64,000 nucleotides of DNA from Candidatus Metaruminococcus caecorum (GTDB taxonomy: Bacteria > Bacillota > Clostridia > Oscillospirales > Ruminococcaceae), in assembly GCA_904420045.1 (NCBI GenBank), contig CAJFTY010000026.1:58548-122547 (forward strand), read 5' to 3'. Of this stretch, positions 61,328-64,000 are shown in pieces. The position numbers were made by a program, and so were the translations under genes. The stretch's first letter is position 1. Each line of letters starts with the position of its first letter. The notes below the pieces were generated by a model. The model was not told where the DNA came from. It saw nothing but the letters and a program-made list of their open reading frames with translations, and ran no database searches.

Positions 61328-62770
61328 TTATTCGGGAATCATCAAATCGACAGCATCGGATAAACCGTTGTGCTCAACGGTGGAATGCACCGAACAAAAA
61401 ATAAATCGGTAACACAGGTGAATCTGATCTGCAAATTTTTCCCGTTCGCCATCGAGCAAATTGTGAAACGCCCAGGAGCTCATCAGAGTCAGATGATCGG
61501 CGTTTTGGCTGCCGTGTCTGTAATAGGAATAATAAACTCCCAAGCTGATTATTTGGCAGCACTCCTGCAAAATGGACTTTAACGGATACAGGGAAATCTG
61601 CTCGGTAATGCAGTCGATTAGTTCTTGCAGCAAAATCGAATTCTTTTTTGATTGACTTAATTTAAGTCTGTGCTGTACGGAGCCATCTAAACGATCAAAA
61701 GCCAGCAGAGCAGCGGGACGGACGATGAGCATCATAAGCTGCAGCGCGCTTAAATAAAGCTGGATGTTTTGCCGGCTCATTTTTCGCCAAAAGTCCTGTT
61801 TATCCACAGAGACAACTTTGCTTCCCAATCCGTTGTAGGTCTGCGTAAAACCAAGATGGCATAAACTTTTCAGAGCTCTTCGGATGGTGGAAACTGATAC
61901 GCCGTACTGCACGGCAAGGGACGCCTCAGATGGAAGAAACTGATCCTGTGGATAAATACCCGTCCCAATTTTTTCAACAACATCCCGAGCGATTCTCTGA
62001 TACAGCGGATAAAAATCCTCGCGGGAGTTCCAAGCAAATCGTTTCTCGTCCTGAAACGGAACATCGGGAAATTTTTCCCGGAGTTTTTCAAACGATTTTC
62101 GTACAGATTGGGTTAACAGATGGTAGGATTCTGAAAAATTTTTTTTGATTGTGTGATGATCGGCGTTTTGCAAATGGTTCAGAACCCAGGTGATGGTATG
62201 ATTGTCCTCATAGGGTGAGTATTCGCTAATCGGTTGCTGGTGATCCAGAAAAAACGAAACTTCTCCATAGCTTTCGATGCGTGTGAGCAGAGGATCAAAC
62301 AACAGGTTCCCCGACTTTTTTAAAAGATCATGAAGCAGCAGTGAAGCTGTTCTCCAGCGGCCTGGGCCCTGGTGCTTTTTACTGCGTTTTTGATGCGCCT
62401 GTTCGTAGTGTTCCAGACTTGTAACATTGACAGATTTGGTGCAAAAGGCGAGAATGTCAGGCATTATAATCTCCATAGTCTCATAGACGGCCAAAATAGA
62501 CGCTTCCCGGCGCAGAATAGACTGGATATAACCGCGCTCTGAAAACAGCGGTTTATAAATGATTACCGTATTTTTACGCTCTTCTGTCTGGATCATCTGT
62601 TCCTCCCGCAGCAGCTTAAGAGCCTTCTTAACCGTCACGGTGCTCACGTGATAATAGAGGGAAAGCTGGCGTATCGACGGCAGCGAGCTCTTGTATTCTA
62701 GCGCACCGGACTGAATCTGCTTTTTCAGATCGTCGTAGACCAGTTGATATAAAGTTTTTCGCGACTTCAA
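61328..62770 (-). CDS. internally duplicated GntR-family regulator
   Basis: 480 residues from TTG 62770 (LKSRKTLYQLVYDDLKKQIQ) behind GGGGTGA. It contains two complete GntR winged helices: residues 5-70 (LPSIRQLSLYYHVSTVTVKK) and about 263-330 (LPSEASLAVQYGVSVSTIRR). Each is followed by a helical, FCD-like region (about 75-255 and 335-480). Standard GntR proteins have one of each, so this looks like a tandem fusion or duplication that could bind DNA as a pseudo-dimer. A palindrome lies just upstream. The regulon is unknown; the divergent recombinase is the nearest candidate. Confidence 0.85.
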   Translation of the reverse strand: MKSRKTLYQLVYDDLKKQIQSGALEYKSSLPSIRQLSLYYHVSTVTVKKALKLLREEQMIQTEERKNTVIIYKPLFSERGYIQSILRREASILAVYETMEIIMPDILAFCTKSVNVTSLEHYEQAHQKRSKKHQGPGRWRTASLLLHDLLKKSGNLLFDPLLTRIESYGEVSFFLDHQQPISEYSPYEDNHTITWVLNHLQNADHHTIKKNFSESYHLLTQSVRKSFEKLREKFPDVPFQDEKRFAWNSREDFYPLYQRIARDVVEKIGTGIYPQDQFLPSEASLAVQYGVSVSTIRRALKSLCHLGFTQTYNGLGSKVVSVDKQDFWRKMSRQNIQLYLSALQLMMLIVRPAALLAFDRLDGSVQHRLKLSQSKKNSILLQELIDCITEQISLYPLKSILQECCQIISLGVYYSYYRHGSQNADHLTLMSSWAFHNLLDGEREKFADQIHLCYRFIFCSVHSTVEHNGLSDAVDLMIPE

Positions 62771-62847
62771 GAATTCACCCCATAAGAAAAATGGATACCT
62801 ATTTGTAAGTATACCCAATTTTCCCTTGTTAAACCGTCGGTGCGTTT

Positions 62848-62880
62848 TTACAATAATATTGTAAACAATACAATACAATT
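62848..62880 (-). promoter_or_regulatory. palindromic operator-like site upstream of the GntR gene
   Basis: TTACAATA-A-TATTGTAA (62848-62864) is a perfect 17-bp odd palindrome. ATTGT-AA-ACAAT and repeats of CAATA follow to 62880. The site is 78 bp upstream of the TTG start, in the GntR-recombinase gap (62771-63150), and fits autoregulation. Confidence 0.6.
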
Positions 62881-63011
62881 TAGGACCGATTGAAAAACTA
62901 GCTGCAGACCGAGTTATAAACAGGGAAAAACATTGAGAAATGATTCTTTGTCTGGCTGGTTTGCCTTTTACAACAACTGACACTGGTCTGCTTATCTGTG
63001 TACAAACCTAA

Positions 63012-63060
63012 AAATCCCGCACAGGATGACAGATTCACCAGGTGCGAGATTTCTGTTTTT
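63012..63060. terminator. terminator-like hairpin before the recombinase gene
   Basis: AAATCCCGCAC (63012-63022) pairs with GTGCGAGATTT (63042-63052) with one mismatch and a 19-nt loop; a T-rich tract follows on the plus strand. Nothing coding ends here in the plus direction, so it may insulate or attenuate the recombinase gene. Confidence 0.55.
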
Positions 63061-63150
63061 TTAAATAGAGTTATTTTTAGATCTTTCTTATACCGGCTGC
63101 CCAAAAAGGGTAGGATAATATCAACTGCAATCAAACTTGGAGGAAATAAA

Positions 63151-63984
63151 ATGGTACAAATAAGACAACATGCTGGAATAAATTTTGAACGGTATCTGAA
63201 AGATGAAGAAAAAAGCTCAGCTACAATTGAAAAATACCTGCGGGATGTGCGCAAGTTTTCTGAATTTCTAGCGGACAGGCCGTTGTGTAAGGAAGAGGTG
63301 ATCCAGTATAAAGGCGTTTTGTCCAAGAAATATGCGCCCGCCAGTGTAAATTCTATGCTGGTATCCTTAAACGGGTTTTTGCGGTATTGCGGCAGAGAGG
63401 ACTGTTGTGTCAAGCTTTTAAAAATTCAGAGGCAGATTTTTTGCCGGGAGGACAAGGAACTGACCAAAGCGGAATATCAGCGTCTGGTCAAAGCCGCAAA
63501 AAACGTGCGTCTTTCCCTGATTCTTCAAACCATCTGTGGAACAGGCATCCGAGTGAGCGAATTAAAATATATTACCGTGGAGGCAGTGCTGGCCGGCAAG
63601 GCAATGGTCAGCTGTAAAAATAAAACAAGGATTATTTTTATTCCTTCTCAGGTTCAGAAAAAACTCAGGGAATATATAAAAAGATCCGGCTTAAAAGCCG
63701 GACCGGTCTTTGTAAGCAGAACCGGAACTCCTTTGAACCGGTCCAACATCTGGCGGGATATGAAAGCACTATGCGCCCGGGCTCATGTTTCACCTCAAAA
63801 AGTGTTCCCACACAATTTGCGCCATCTGTTTGCCCGAACATTTTATTCCATTGAAAAAGATATTGTTCGCCTGGCTGACCTACTGGGACACAGCAATGTG
63901 GACACAACAAGAATTTATACTGTAGAAACTGGAACTCAGCATATCAGCCGGTTAGAACAGGTTCAAATCCTGCTTACAACATAA
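63151..63984 (+). CDS. tyrosine recombinase/integrase
   Basis: 277 residues from ATG 63151 behind GGAGG. The N-terminal SAM-like core-binding domain (NFERYLKDEEKSSATIEKYLRD) occupies about residues 1-90. The catalytic domain has Arg in GTGIRVSEL, the HNLRH box, the LLGHSN His and the nucleophile Tyr in TRIYT. All catalytic residues are kept. The size fits XerC/D-like or DNA-inversion recombinases rather than large phage integrases. It is divergent from the duplicated GntR gene and is followed at once by an inverted repeat. The natural target is unknown. Confidence 0.93.
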   Translation: MVQIRQHAGINFERYLKDEEKSSATIEKYLRDVRKFSEFLADRPLCKEEVIQYKGVLSKKYAPASVNSMLVSLNGFLRYCGREDCCVKLLKIQRQIFCREDKELTKAEYQRLVKAAKNVRLSLILQTICGTGIRVSELKYITVEAVLAGKAMVSCKNKTRIIFIPSQVQKKLREYIKRSGLKAGPVFVSRTGTPLNRSNIWRDMKALCARAHVSPQKVFPHNLRHLFARTFYSIEKDIVRLADLLGHSNVDTTRIYTVETGTQHISRLEQVQILLTT

Positions 63985-64000
63985 TGTCGAATATGTTGTA
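63975..64000. repeat. inverted repeat at the recombinase 3' end
   Basis: TACAACATA and TATGTTGTA are perfect 9-bp arms around an 8-bp spacer, overlapping the recombinase stop codon. The 9-8-9 layout is that of a tyrosine-recombinase core site, but a simple hairpin is not excluded. The window ends at its last base. Confidence 0.6.

Overview
The window looks like chromosomal DNA of an anaerobic, endospore-forming member of the Clostridia, probably an Oscillospiraceae/Ruminococcaceae-type gut or rumen Firmicute. The evidence is gene content. There are spore genes (spoIVA with a sipL-like partner, a spoVB-like flippase, yabP/yabQ, a spoIIM-like gene). There is strictly anaerobic enzymology (indolepyruvate:ferredoxin oxidoreductase, [FeFe]-hydrogenase maturases HydE/F/G, Rex). 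There is also the clostridial SCIFF ranthipeptide pair. Most of the window is ordinary, densely packed core genome; the last ~4.5 kb is more AT-rich and looks accessory.

Layout. 1-3.5 kb: a small DUF6514-like gene, then spoIVA and sipL on the minus strand behind a sigma-E-like promoter. 3.8-13.2 kb: a plus-strand cluster with a sodium:solute symporter, two phenylacetate-CoA ligase paralogues, iorA, an SGNH hydrolase, iorB, a Cys-type sulfatase and a tandem-ACT protein. I read this as aryl-acid uptake, CoA activation and (reversible) 2-oxoacid chemistry. 13.3-17.4 kb: minus-strand acn-icd-rex, with five hairpins packed between acn and icd. 17.7-25.5 kb: recJ, relA/spoT, dtd, an MBL hydrolase, hemZ and a nucleoside kinase. 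25.6-28.3 kb: a zinc-ribbon protein, then purine nucleoside phosphorylase and an adenosine-type deaminase. 28.5-33.6 kb: spoVB-like, mazG, HU, rqcP, yabP, yabQ, divIC, yabR, an order known from Bacillus but with HU inserted.

33.6-45.7 kb: an apparently inactive signal-peptidase-like membrane protein, a GHL10 lipoprotein, a very large TIM-barrel/amidase wall hydrolase, YdcF, yajC, a TIGR04086 membrane protein, the 45-residue SCIFF peptide gene and its radical SAM maturase, proC, a spoIIM-like gene and a DUF624 gene. 45.7-50.5 kb: tRNA-Gly(GCC), a PHP phosphoesterase, malic enzyme, a TIGR03905 four-Cys protein, an unrecognised protein and a GH13 glucosidase. 50.6-55.3 kb: a minus-strand PNPOx-family gene and the hydrogenase-maturation operon (TM1266-like regulator, hydE, hydG, hydF), read from a promoter followed by a structured leader. 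55.3-59.5 kb: a MarR-controlled heterodimeric ABC exporter with one degenerate ATP site. 59.5-64 kb: a gene-free stretch with promoters and hairpins, an Spx/ArsC-like gene, a NUDIX hydrolase, an internally duplicated GntR regulator with a palindromic upstream site, and a tyrosine recombinase with an inverted repeat at the window edge.

No CRISPR array, rRNA, transposase, phage structural gene or known-class riboswitch was recognised. The points I consider most worth checking are the hairpin array between acn and icd, the aryl-acid cluster with an esterase inside the ior pair, the structured leader of the hyd operon, the pseudo-signal-peptidase, and the duplicated GntR / recombinase / inverted-repeat module at the right end. 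I did not find a system that I can show to be wholly undescribed.
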